Positions 1-9,088 of a stretch of DNA of 11,578 bases are shown here, piece after piece. Each line of letters opens with the position of its first letter. Position 1 is the stretch's first letter. The translations under genes were made by a program, and so were the position numbers. This stretch comes from Trueperaceae bacterium (GTDB lineage Bacteria > Deinococcota > Deinococci > Deinococcales > Trueperaceae). The notes under the pieces were generated by a model. It was not told the origin of the DNA, did not search any database, and saw only the letters and a list, made by a program, of their open reading frames with translations. The stretch lies in the NCBI GenBank assembly GCA_024636105.1, contig JAGXHO010000165.1, positions 1-11,578 of the forward strand, read 5' to 3'.

Positions 1-59
1 AGCGCGATGCTGCGGTGGTAGGCGCGCGCGAGGCGATCGAGGGCGTCCGAGGGGATCAA
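1..59 (-). CDS. Possible partial downstream ORF starting at TTG (very uncertain)
   Basis: On the minus strand a frame opens at TTG (59-57), overlapping the TGA (58-56) of the small ORF upstream in a TTGA arrangement, and runs off the left edge. It reads roughly IPSDALDRLARAYHRSIA, with almost every third codon position G or C, as expected for coding DNA in this genome. Only about 19 codons are visible, so no family can be named. It could instead be the true continuation of the upstream 34-codon ORF after a one-base frameshift, or chance. Confidence 0.2.
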   Translation of the reverse strand, partial: MIPSDALDRLARAYHRSIA

Positions 60-160
60 GCGGGTCGGCGTGCGGCGCGGCGGACGGCGAGTCGCGCACG
101 GCGGAGTTCGGCGACGTGGAGGGCGGCGAGGTGGGCGGAGAGGATCGGGGAAGTGGTCAT
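56..160 (-). CDS. Possible small hypothetical protein (34 aa)
   Basis: A minus-strand ATG at 160 opens a 34-codon frame ending in TGA at 56. The product begins MTTSPILSAHLAALHVAELR and ends in an arginine/alanine-rich basic tail, so it would be a short amphipathic, positively charged helix. GC at third positions is high early on and falls towards the end. It lies head to head with the winged-helix regulator, and a minus-strand TAGCCT (184-179) could serve as its -10 with a leader of about 11 bases. Small basic proteins of this look occur in actinobacteria, but I recognise no family. A frameshift joining it to the frame at 59 is possible. No Shine-Dalgarno sequence is seen. Confidence 0.3.
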   Translation of the reverse strand: MTTSPILSAHLAALHVAELRRARLAVRRAARRPA

Positions 161-177
161 GCCCAGAGGATGCGCGC

Positions 178-184
178 TAGGCTA
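178..184. promoter_or_regulatory. Overlapping divergent -10 elements (TAGGCTA)
   Basis: TAGGCT at 178-183 on the plus strand matches the actinobacterial TANNNT -10 consensus and ends 7 bases before the ATG at 191, so transcription would begin at the start codon (leaderless). The same seven bases read TAGCCT on the minus strand (184-179), correctly placed for a transcript of the small ORF at 160. No convincing -35 is visible on either side. Confidence 0.45.
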
Positions 185-190
185 CCGGAC

Positions 191-880
191 ATGACACGGC
201 CTGCGTCCGGTAGCTCGCCGCATCGGATCGAAGACCCGGCGGCCGCGCGCCTCCTCATGGACGCAACCAGCCGCGAGGTGTTCGGCTGCTTCCTGGGCCG
301 CGACCTCAGCGTGGGCGAGGCGGCCGACCTCCTCGAGCGCGACCTCGACGCGGTCCTGTACCGGGTGCGACGCTTGCACGCCGCCGGGCTCCTCGACGTG
401 GTGGCCGTGCAGCGCCGCGCCGGCCGGCCCGTGCGCCGCTACCGTGCGCCGCACCCGCTCTGGTTCGTCCCCTTCGAGGCCCTTCCGTACGCCGACCTCG
501 AGGAGACCTTCGCCTCGATGGCGCACGCCCAGATCGATCGCGCGGCGCGCGCCTCGGCTCGCTGGCTCGCCCGCGACCCCTGGGCCGGCTACCTGATCGG
601 GCTGGGCGAGGACGGCCAAGTGTGGCTGCGCGGCACGCGCGAGGCGCCGACGGCGAGCACCTCCGCGCAGCCGGACCCTGCGCAGCTCGCCCGCTACGGC
701 GGGCCGCTCGACCTCGGCCTCGACCTGCGCCTGACGCTCGAGCAGACGCAGGCGCTGAACGCCGAGCTCTTCGCGTTGGTGTCCAAGTACGCGGAACTCG
801 GTGCGGTGCCGAGCGGAGCTGGGGCCAATCGCTTGCTCTACGTCACGAGCGTGCCGCTCGAGGCGGAGGACCGGCTCTGA
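191..880 (+). CDS. Winged helix-turn-helix transcriptional regulator (ArsR/MarR-like)
   Basis: Probable DNA-binding regulator of 229 aa. Residues about 16-88 read as a winged helix: a first helix (PAAARLLMDATSREVFGCFL), then LSVGEAADLLER (39-50), a recognition helix around LDAVLYRVRRLHAAGLL (52-68), and a basic wing with the segment AVQRRAGRPVRRYRAP (72-87). The rest (about 95-229) contains no recognisable metal or ligand motif and may form the dimer or sensor part. I chose ATG 191 because a TAGGCT -10 lies 7 bases upstream and no Shine-Dalgarno precedes it; earlier GTG 116 or ATG 170 would add residues unlike the rest. It converges on the nitroreductase gene with 22 bases between stops. Its target is unknown; local candidates are itself, the small divergent ORF, or the nitroreductase/nifJ promoter region. 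Fold call fairly sure, family assignment less so. Confidence 0.75.
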   Translation: MTRPASGSSPHRIEDPAAARLLMDATSREVFGCFLGRDLSVGEAADLLERDLDAVLYRVRRLHAAGLLDVVAVQRRAGRPVRRYRAPHPLWFVPFEALPYADLEETFASMAHAQIDRAARASARWLARDPWAGYLIGLGEDGQVWLRGTREAPTASTSAQPDPAQLARYGGPLDLGLDLRLTLEQTQALNAELFALVSKYAELGAVPSGAGANRLLYVTSVPLEAEDRL

Positions 881-902
881 CCGGGCCGGAGCGCGGGTTG
901 CG

Positions 903-1853
903 TCAGACCGGGTCGACGTCGCCCGTCCCGTGCACTTTGAGCCCCTGGGCCGGCAGGTCGTGGTCGACCTTGGCGCCCTGTGGACCCCACGTGGCCCGAC
1001 CTTGTTTGCGGCCGACGTGCTCGAGGATGCCGTAGTCGCCCTCGGCCACCGGGTCGTCGCCCTCGCGCCCCATCGCCGCCCAAGGGATGCGGCGCCCCTC
1101 GTACGCGCCGTCGGCGCGCGTCTCGGCGTCGTGGGCCTCGAGCAGCGCGCGCTCGGCCTCGTCGGTCAGCGACCACCCTTCGTGGTGGATCAGCAGCGGG
1201 AGGGGGAGGCGCGGACGCGGCGCGGGCCAGCGGTCGCCGGCGGGGCGGCCGACCGACAGGCCGACGAGCGGCACCACCCGCTCGGGCAGCCCCAGGGCCT
1301 GCGCGATCTCGAGCGAGCCGTTGAGGACGCCGCCCAGGAGCACCGTCCCGTAGCCGAGCGACTGGGCGACCAGCGAGGCGTTCTGCAGCCCGACGGTGAG
1401 GTCGGCGGTGGCGCTCACCAGCATCCGCAGGTCGTGCGCGGTGTAGCGGTACCCGCGCGCGTGCACCATCGTCCGAGTGCGGCGCAGGTCGGCGCAACCG
1501 ACGATCAGCAGCGGCGCCTCGTCGATCCAGCGCTGGTCGCCGGCGAAGTGCGCCATGCGCCGCTTGCGCTCGGGGTCGCGCACCAACACGTGGGTGTAGC
1601 TGTGCAGCGCCGAGGAGGTAGGGCCGCGCACGAGCGCCGCCTCGAGCGCGGCGACCACGTCCTCGGGCACGGGCTCGGGCTCGAAGCGCCGGACGCTCGC
1701 GTGGGTGAGGACGGTGGCGAGCGTGCCGGCGGAGTCCGCGGCAAGGGCGCCGACCGCGTCGGCGGCTATCGCCTCGAGGACCGTGGCGGCGGCCGCGCGG
1801 GCCGCCTCCGGGGTGGCGTGGTTCGCGCGCGGGCGGAGGGCATCGGTCGGCAT
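903..1853 (-). CDS. NfsA-type NAD(P)H-dependent flavin/nitro reductase
   Basis: FMN-binding reductase of the nitroreductase superfamily, 316 aa, closest in pattern to the NfsA/Frp branch, which uses NADPH to reduce nitro compounds, quinones or free flavin in the cytoplasm. Family signposts: HASVRRFEPEPVP (51-63) supplying FMN-phosphate arginines, GPTSSALHSYTHVLV (77-91), DEAPLLIVGCADL (111-123), NASLVAQSLGYGTVLLGGVLN (158-178), LVGLSVGRP (196-204) and RPRLPLPLLIHHE (213-225). It is longer than E. coli NfsA (about 240 aa): roughly 50 alanine-rich residues precede the core and about 60 follow it (YGILEHVGRKQGRATWG region). ATG 1853 is preferred because TACCGT, a TANNNT -10, ends 5 bases upstream and no Shine-Dalgarno is present. 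It is transcribed divergently from nifJ, so the two may share control. Physiological substrate unknown; reduced flavin or nitro/quinone detoxification is the likeliest guess. Confidence 0.85.
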   Translation of the reverse strand: MPTDALRPRANHATPEAARAAAATVLEAIAADAVGALAADSAGTLATVLTHASVRRFEPEPVPEDVVAALEAALVRGPTSSALHSYTHVLVRDPERKRRMAHFAGDQRWIDEAPLLIVGCADLRRTRTMVHARGYRYTAHDLRMLVSATADLTVGLQNASLVAQSLGYGTVLLGGVLNGSLEIAQALGLPERVVPLVGLSVGRPAGDRWPAPRPRLPLPLLIHHEGWSLTDEAERALLEAHDAETRADGAYEGRRIPWAAMGREGDDPVAEGDYGILEHVGRKQGRATWGPQGAKVDHDLPAQGLKVHGTGDVDPV

Positions 1854-1858
1854 TCGGC

Positions 1859-1864
1859 ACGGTA
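1859..1864 (-). promoter_or_regulatory. -10 element of a leaderless nitroreductase promoter
   Basis: Minus-strand TACCGT (1864-1859) matches TANNNT and is separated from the ATG at 1853 by 5 bases, which places the transcription start on or next to the start codon. There is no Shine-Dalgarno in the intervening bases, consistent with a leaderless mRNA. Confidence 0.45.
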
Positions 1865-1928
1865 CCCGGCGCGCGGTGGCGCGCCGGCGTCGGCCAAGAC
1901 CGGGACCCGCGGCCCACCCCCAGCGGCC

Positions 1929-1934
1929 TAGCCT
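1929..1934 (+). promoter_or_regulatory. Candidate -10 element for nifJ (TAGCCT)
   Basis: TAGCCT fits the same TANNNT pattern seen at the other promoters here. Transcription would start near 1941, giving a leader of about 57 bases that contains the inverted repeat at 1953-1971 and the Shine-Dalgarno at 1986-1992. The nearby TGTATGGAT (1937-1945) is an alternative. No clear -35 is seen. Confidence 0.3.
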
Positions 1935-1952
1935 GGTGTATGGATCGCGCCC

Positions 1953-1971
1953 CAGGGTGCACGCCACCCTG
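1953..1971. promoter_or_regulatory. Perfect inverted repeat in the nifJ leader (candidate operator)
   Basis: CAGGGTG (1953-1959), five bases CACGC, then CACCCTG (1965-1971) form a perfect 7-bp inverted repeat between the divergent nitroreductase and nifJ genes, 27 bases ahead of the nifJ ATG. It could be a repressor site downstream of the transcription start or a small RNA hairpin. It does not match the Rex or FNR consensus. No T-run follows, so it is not a terminator. Confidence 0.4.
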
Positions 1972-1985
1972 ATTGGCTCGACGTG

Positions 1986-1992
1986 AGAGGAG
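1986..1992 (+). promoter_or_regulatory. Shine-Dalgarno fixing the nifJ start
   Basis: AGAGGAG lies 5 bases ahead of ATG 1998, the optimal distance. This rules out the in-frame GTG at 1983, which sits upstream of and overlaps this signal. Confidence 0.8.
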
Positions 1993-1997
1993 TCGAC

Positions 1998-5653
<3,656 letters not shown>

Positions 5654-5657
<4 letters not shown>

Positions 5658-6670
5658 GCCCGAACCTCACGACGTCGTACCTGGGCCTGACGCTGCGCAA
5701 CCCGCTCGTGGCGTCGTCGTCGCCGGTCACCGGCCGCCTCGACACGCTGCGCCGCCTGGGCGAAGCGGGCGTCGGCGCGGTCGTGCTCCCCTCGCTGTTC
5801 GAGGAGCAGATCGAGCGCGACGAGCTGGCGCTTCACGCCCTCGACACCGTCGGCTCCGAGATCTCGGCCGAGATGACCGGCTACTTCGACCCCTTCACCG
5901 GGGTCGAGGTCGGCCCCGCCGCCTACCTGCGCCGGCTCCAGGCGGCGAAGGACGTGCTCGACGTGCCCGTGATCGCCAGCCTCAACGGCTACCGACCGGG
6001 CGGCTGGACGCACCACGCCGAACTGCTCCAGGACGCGGGCGCCGACGCCATCGAGCTCAACGTCTACTTCCTCGCCTCCGAGGCGTCCGAGACCGGCAGC
6101 GATGTCGAGGCCCGAACGGTCGACACGGTGGCCGCGGTGGTGCAGCGCGTATCGGTACCGGTCGCGGTCAAGATCGGGCCGTGGTTCAGTTCGGTGCCGA
6201 ACCTGGTGCGGCGCTTGGGCGAGGCCGGTGCCAAGGGCGTCGTGCTGTTCAACCGCTTCTACCAGCCCGACATCGACCTCGAGACGCTGACGGTCGGGCC
6301 CCGGTTGGTGCTCTCGACGTCGGACGAGGCGCGCTTGGCGCTGCGCTGGATCGCCATGCTGCACGGCCGCACGCCGGTCGACCTGGCGGCGAGCGGCGGG
6401 ATCCACGGGGCCGGCGACGCGGTCAAGCTGCTTCTGGCCGGGGCCGACGTGGTCACCATGGCCTCGGCGCTGATCGAGCACGGCCCGGAGTACGTCGGCG
6501 AGGTGCTCGCCGAACTGGGGGCGTGGATGCGTGAACACGAGTACGAGGACGTCACCGACCTGCGCGGGGCCCTCTCGCAGCGCGCCGCACCGGACCCGGG
6601 GGCGTTCGAGCGCGCCAACTACCTGCGGGCCCTCACGGGCTACGCGGCGGCCTACCGGCCCCCGCGGTAG
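5654..6670 (+). CDS. Dihydroorotate dehydrogenase-like flavoprotein
   Basis: TIM-barrel FMN protein of 338 aa, related to class 1 dihydroorotate dehydrogenases but belonging to the DHODH-like side group. N-terminal DLTT-like opening (LTTSYLGLTLRNPLVASSSPVTG), lysine in VAVKIGP (K173) and the FMN-phosphate region ASGGIHGAGDAVKLLLAGADVV (246-267) are present. Where true enzymes have ELNxSCPN with the catalytic Cys/Ser loop, this has IELNVYFLAS (133-142), so the usual base is missing and pyrimidine synthesis is unlikely. The ATG overlaps the nifJ stop (ATGA), and AGGAGGA (5644-5650) precedes it. From memory, this subgroup often sits beside nifJ in bacterial genomes, which suggests a shared electron-transfer job, for example with ferredoxin or flavodoxin; the reaction is unknown. 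A hairpin spans its stop codon. Confidence 0.88.
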
Positions 6671-6672
6671 GC
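6650..6672 (+). terminator. Hairpin across the stop codon (possible weak terminator)
   Basis: GCCTACCG (6650-6657), a 7-base loop, and CGGTAGGC (6665-6672) make an 8-bp perfect stem that includes the TAG stop of the DHODH-like gene (6668-6670). It lies between the nifJ operon and the next promoter, where a terminator would be useful. There is no T-run after it, so a Rho-independent role is doubtful; it could protect the mRNA 3' end. Confidence 0.3.
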
Positions 6673-6710
6673 GAGTCCGGTTCTGCACGGCGGTCCGAGG
6701 CGCGGTCGCC

Positions 6711-6716
6711 TAGCAT
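6711..6716 (+). promoter_or_regulatory. -10 element of a leaderless phosphatase promoter
   Basis: TAGCAT matches TANNNT and ends 5 bases before ATG 6722. No Shine-Dalgarno is present, so the message is probably leaderless and independent of the nifJ operon. No clear -35 at the usual spacing. Confidence 0.5.
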
Positions 6717-6721
6717 GGGCC

Positions 6722-7387
6722 ATGGACGCCAAGGACCGCCTGCCGGACGTCGGGTTCCGGCCCGTCGAGCCTTACGAGTCCACCGCGACGCTCGCCGACG
6801 AGCGCCAGCGAGCCGGTGAGCGGACCAGCGAACGCGTACCGTACTCGGTCGCGTGGATCGCGCTGCCGAACGTACCCGGCAAGCTGGGGATCGCGATGGC
6901 GCCCGGCCGCGGCGACCGCACGGCCGAAGCCGTGTGGGCGCGCGACCTGCACGCCGACTTGCGGCGTCTGCGCCACGTGCATCGGGCTCAGACGCTCGTC
7001 ACGCTGCTCACCGACCCGGAGCTGGCCGCGCTCGGCATCGACGATCTGGGCGACGCCGTCGCGGTGCATGGCATCGAGCACCTGAGGCTGGCGATCGAGG
7101 ACGGGGCCGCCCCCACGGCGGAGCAGGAGGACGCCGCGCTGGCGCTCCTCCATGCGCTCGTGCAGCGCGTCGAGGACGGCCGCACCGTGGTGGTGCACTG
7201 CCGTGCCGGTCAGGGGCGCTCGGGCACCTTGGTGGCGATGGTGGCTGCCGCGCTCGGCGAGGCGCCCTCGGCGGCCATCGCCCGGGTGCGGGCGGTGGTG
7301 CCGAGGGCGGTGGAGACCGTGGCGCAGGAGGCCTACGTGGCCGACGCCGCCGTCGCCTGGGCGCGGCGCCGGCTCCGCGACCGCTGA
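6722..7387 (+). CDS. CDKN3/KAP-like dual-specificity protein phosphatase
   Basis: Cysteine-dependent protein phosphatase of 221 aa, cytoplasmic (no signal or membrane segment seen). The P-loop VVHCRAGQGRSGT holds the CX5R signature with nucleophile C160 and R166; D127 in IEDGAAPT is the likely general acid. The order PGKLGIAMAPG (52-62), IEDGAAPT (125-132), HCRAGQGRSG (159-168) and the tail RAVVPRAVETVAQEAYV (190-206) follows the human CDKN3 (KAP) pattern, so it is placed in that branch rather than with low-molecular-weight PTPs. Residues 1-45 are charged and of unknown role. ATG 6722 is supported by the -10 hexamer just upstream. Substrate unknown; bacterial relatives may act on phospho-Ser/Thr/Tyr proteins or on small phosphorylated molecules. 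It converges on the end of the hyp operon with 13 bases between stops. Confidence 0.85.
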   Translation: MDAKDRLPDVGFRPVEPYESTATLADERQRAGERTSERVPYSVAWIALPNVPGKLGIAMAPGRGDRTAEAVWARDLHADLRRLRHVHRAQTLVTLLTDPELAALGIDDLGDAVAVHGIEHLRLAIEDGAAPTAEQEDAALALLHALVQRVEDGRTVVVHCRAGQGRSGTLVAMVAAALGEAPSAAIARVRAVVPRAVETVAQEAYVADAAVAWARRRLRDR

Positions 7388-7400
7388 AGCCCGTTCGCGC

Positions 7401-7982
7401 TCAAGCCGCGGGCAGGTCCTTGCGCCGCCGCACTTCGGCGATCAGCAGGCGCGTGACGCCGACCCGGCAGTCGGGGCACTCCAGGTTCGCGCCCACGTAC
7501 GGCGCCAACTCCTGGAAGTCCTCGAAATCCTGGTCCTTGATCGCGGCGCGCACGACGCTGCTGCTGACCGCGTGGACCTCGCAGACGTCGCGCACCTTGG
7601 GCTCAGGGAGGTTCCAGCGGTCGGGGTCGGCCCGGTAGACCTCGTAGGTGCTCAGCCAGAAGTCGCGCTCGAACTCGAGCATCGCCTCCTCGAAGCCGAG
7701 GAGGTCGTCGGCGAGGGTTGCGCCGGCGGCCACCAGGCGCTCCTCTTCGTCGACGAAGGGGAGCTCGAAGTCCTCGAGCATGCGCAGCGCTTCGGCGAGG
7801 ATCGGTTCGCGATCGCCGCGGCGCTCGATCAGCGAGCGCAGCGCGACGCCCGACCAGGGCTCCTCGGGGAACGTGACGGACCAGAGCGGCAGCACGAGTT
7901 CGCGGGCGTCCTGCACCACCTCGGTGGCGGTCTCGATGAACTTGTGGTGGCCGTGGAGCGCCTTGGTGGTCCCGGTGGCCAT
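7401..7982 (-). CDS. Unrecognised 193-aa protein, last gene of the hyp operon
   Basis: Not recognised. The ATG (7982) shares its A with the hypE stop (TGATG), so it is translationally coupled and almost certainly part of the hydrogenase maturation operon. The protein is soluble and acidic in its middle (FELPFVDEEERLVA; DDLLGFEEAMLEFERDFWLS), with predicted long helices. Two short motifs stand out: CEVH (C134, H137) and CPDC (C169, C172), a CxxH plus CxxC set that could bind one zinc, iron or nickel ion; this is inference. The C-terminus is basic (VRRRK). It is not HypB or HypF: no P-loop GTPase, acylphosphatase or carbamoyltransferase motif is present. Possible roles: scaffold or metal chaperone for hydrogenase assembly, rubredoxin-like helper, or a hydrogenase-associated regulator. 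Real gene: high confidence; function: unknown. Confidence 0.8.
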   Translation of the reverse strand: MATGTTKALHGHHKFIETATEVVQDARELVLPLWSVTFPEEPWSGVALRSLIERRGDREPILAEALRMLEDFELPFVDEEERLVAAGATLADDLLGFEEAMLEFERDFWLSTYEVYRADPDRWNLPEPKVRDVCEVHAVSSSVVRAAIKDQDFEDFQELAPYVGANLECPDCRVGVTRLLIAEVRRRKDLPAA

Positions 7983-9088
7983 CAGCAGATTCTCGGCAGC
8001 TGCTCTTCGATCGGCATCTCGAGCACGCGGTGGCTTCCGTAAGCGGTCTCCACGAGCGCGATGCCCTCGGGCTTGCGCACGATGTCGCCGATGATCGCGG
8101 CCTCGCGGCCGAGCGGGTGGGCCTTCATCGCGCCCAGGGCGGCTTCGGCCTCGTTCGGCGGCACGATCATCATGACCTTGCCCTCGTTCGCGGCGAGCAG
8201 CGGGTCGATGCCGAGCATCTCGCTGTACTGGTCGACGACGTCGTTGATCGGCACCGCGATGTCGAAGACGCGCAGGCCGAAGGCCTGCCGGTGCACGACC
8301 TCGTTGGCGACCGCGGCGAGGCCCCCGCGGGTGACGTCGCGCATGAAGCGAACGTTGGGCGCGACGAGCCGCACGCCCTCGATGAGCCCGTTGAGGGGCG
8401 CCACGTCGGACTGGAGGTCGACCGTGAGGTCGAGCCCTTCGCGGCGCGACATCACCGCGATGCCGTGGTCGCCGAGGGTGCCGTTGACGAGGACCAGGTC
8501 GCCGGGGCGGACGTGCGCCACGCCCATCTGGACGTCGTCGGCGAGGAAGCCGATGCCGGTGGTGTTGATGAAGACACCGTCGCCGTGGCCGCGCTCGAGC
8601 ACCTTGGTGTCGCCCGCGACGATCTTGACGCCCGCCTCGTCGGCGGTGGCCTTCATCGAGCGGACGATCCGCTCGAGGTCGTCCATCGGGTAGCCCTCCT
8701 CCAGGAGGAAGGCGGCCGTCATGTACATGGGGGTGGCGCCCATGACGGCGAGGTCGTTGATCGTGCCGGCCACCGCGAGGCGGCCGATGTCGCCGCCGGG
8801 GAAGAAGGCGGGCTTGACCGTGTGCGAGTCGGTGGCGAAGGCGATGCGGCCACCGGGATTCTCGAGGATCGCCGCGTCGGTCAGCTCGCGCAGCGGCTCG
8901 TTGCTGAAGATCGCGACGAACAGCTCCTCGATGAGCTCCAGCGTGAGCTTGCCCCCGGAGCCGTGGCTGAGGCGGACGTGGTCGTAGCGGGAGCGAGTCG
9001 CGTCCTGCGGACGCGACTCGTTGGCAGGACGCTGCGCGTCCTGCACGCGTGCTGCGTCCGCGACGGCCTCTTCAGGCGGCTTCGACAT
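7982..9088 (-). CDS. hypE: Hydrogenase maturation protein HypE (thiocarbamate dehydratase)
   Basis: HypE (368 aa) accepts a carbamoyl group from HypF on its C-terminal cysteine, dehydrates it with ATP to a thiocyanate, and donates cyanide to iron on the HypC-HypD complex. The family C-terminus PRIC is intact (C368). The N-terminal AIR-synthase-like ATP domain starts with LSHGSGGK (40-47) and continues with ATDSHTVKPAFFPGGDIG and AVAGTINDLAVMGATP; GDTKVLERGHGDG and FMRDVTRGGLA follow. About 35 residues before LSHGSGGK are extra compared with the usual family start and are encoded partly by palindromic DNA. ATG 9088 is chosen because AGGAGAA lies 5 bases upstream; the gene overlaps the hypD end by 17 bases and its stop overlaps the next ATG. 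Cytoplasmic. Confidence 0.97.
   Translation of the reverse strand: MSKPPEEAVADAARVQDAQRPANESRPQDATRSRYDHVRLSHGSGGKLTLELIEELFVAIFSNEPLRELTDAAILENPGGRIAFATDSHTVKPAFFPGGDIGRLAVAGTINDLAVMGATPMYMTAAFLLEEGYPMDDLERIVRSMKATADEAGVKIVAGDTKVLERGHGDGVFINTTGIGFLADDVQMGVAHVRPGDLVLVNGTLGDHGIAVMSRREGLDLTVDLQSDVAPLNGLIEGVRLVAPNVRFMRDVTRGGLAAVANEVVHRQAFGLRVFDIAVPINDVVDQYSEMLGIDPLLAANEGKVMMIVPPNEAEAALGAMKAHPLGREAAIIGDIVRKPEGIALVETAYGSHRVLEMPIEEQLPRIC
8994..9052. repeat. Cluster of palindromes inside the 5' end of hypE
   Basis: Three perfect palindromes lie side by side. A 12-bp stem is formed by CGAGTCGCGTCC (8994-9005) and GGACGCGACTCG (9009-9020) around a TGC loop. A 9-bp stem is formed by GCAGGACGC (9024-9032) and GCGTCCTGC (9036-9044), also around TGC. 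GCACGCGTGC (9043-9052) is self-complementary. The word GGACGC or its complement recurs in both hairpins. They encode HypE residues about 13-32 (VQDAQRPANESRPQDATRSR), outside the conserved domain. They look like inserted REP-type repeats or a structured translational control element. Confidence 0.75.

Noticed and set aside
1983..1985. GTG as the nifJ start
   Set aside because: It lies upstream of the Shine-Dalgarno at 1986-1992. From ATG 1998 the key residues fall at T31, E64 and R114 as in characterised PFOR.
7388..7400. Possible shared terminator between the convergent phosphatase and the last hyp-operon gene
   Set aside because: Only short GCCCG/CGGGC matches with a long loop and no T-tract; too weak to call.
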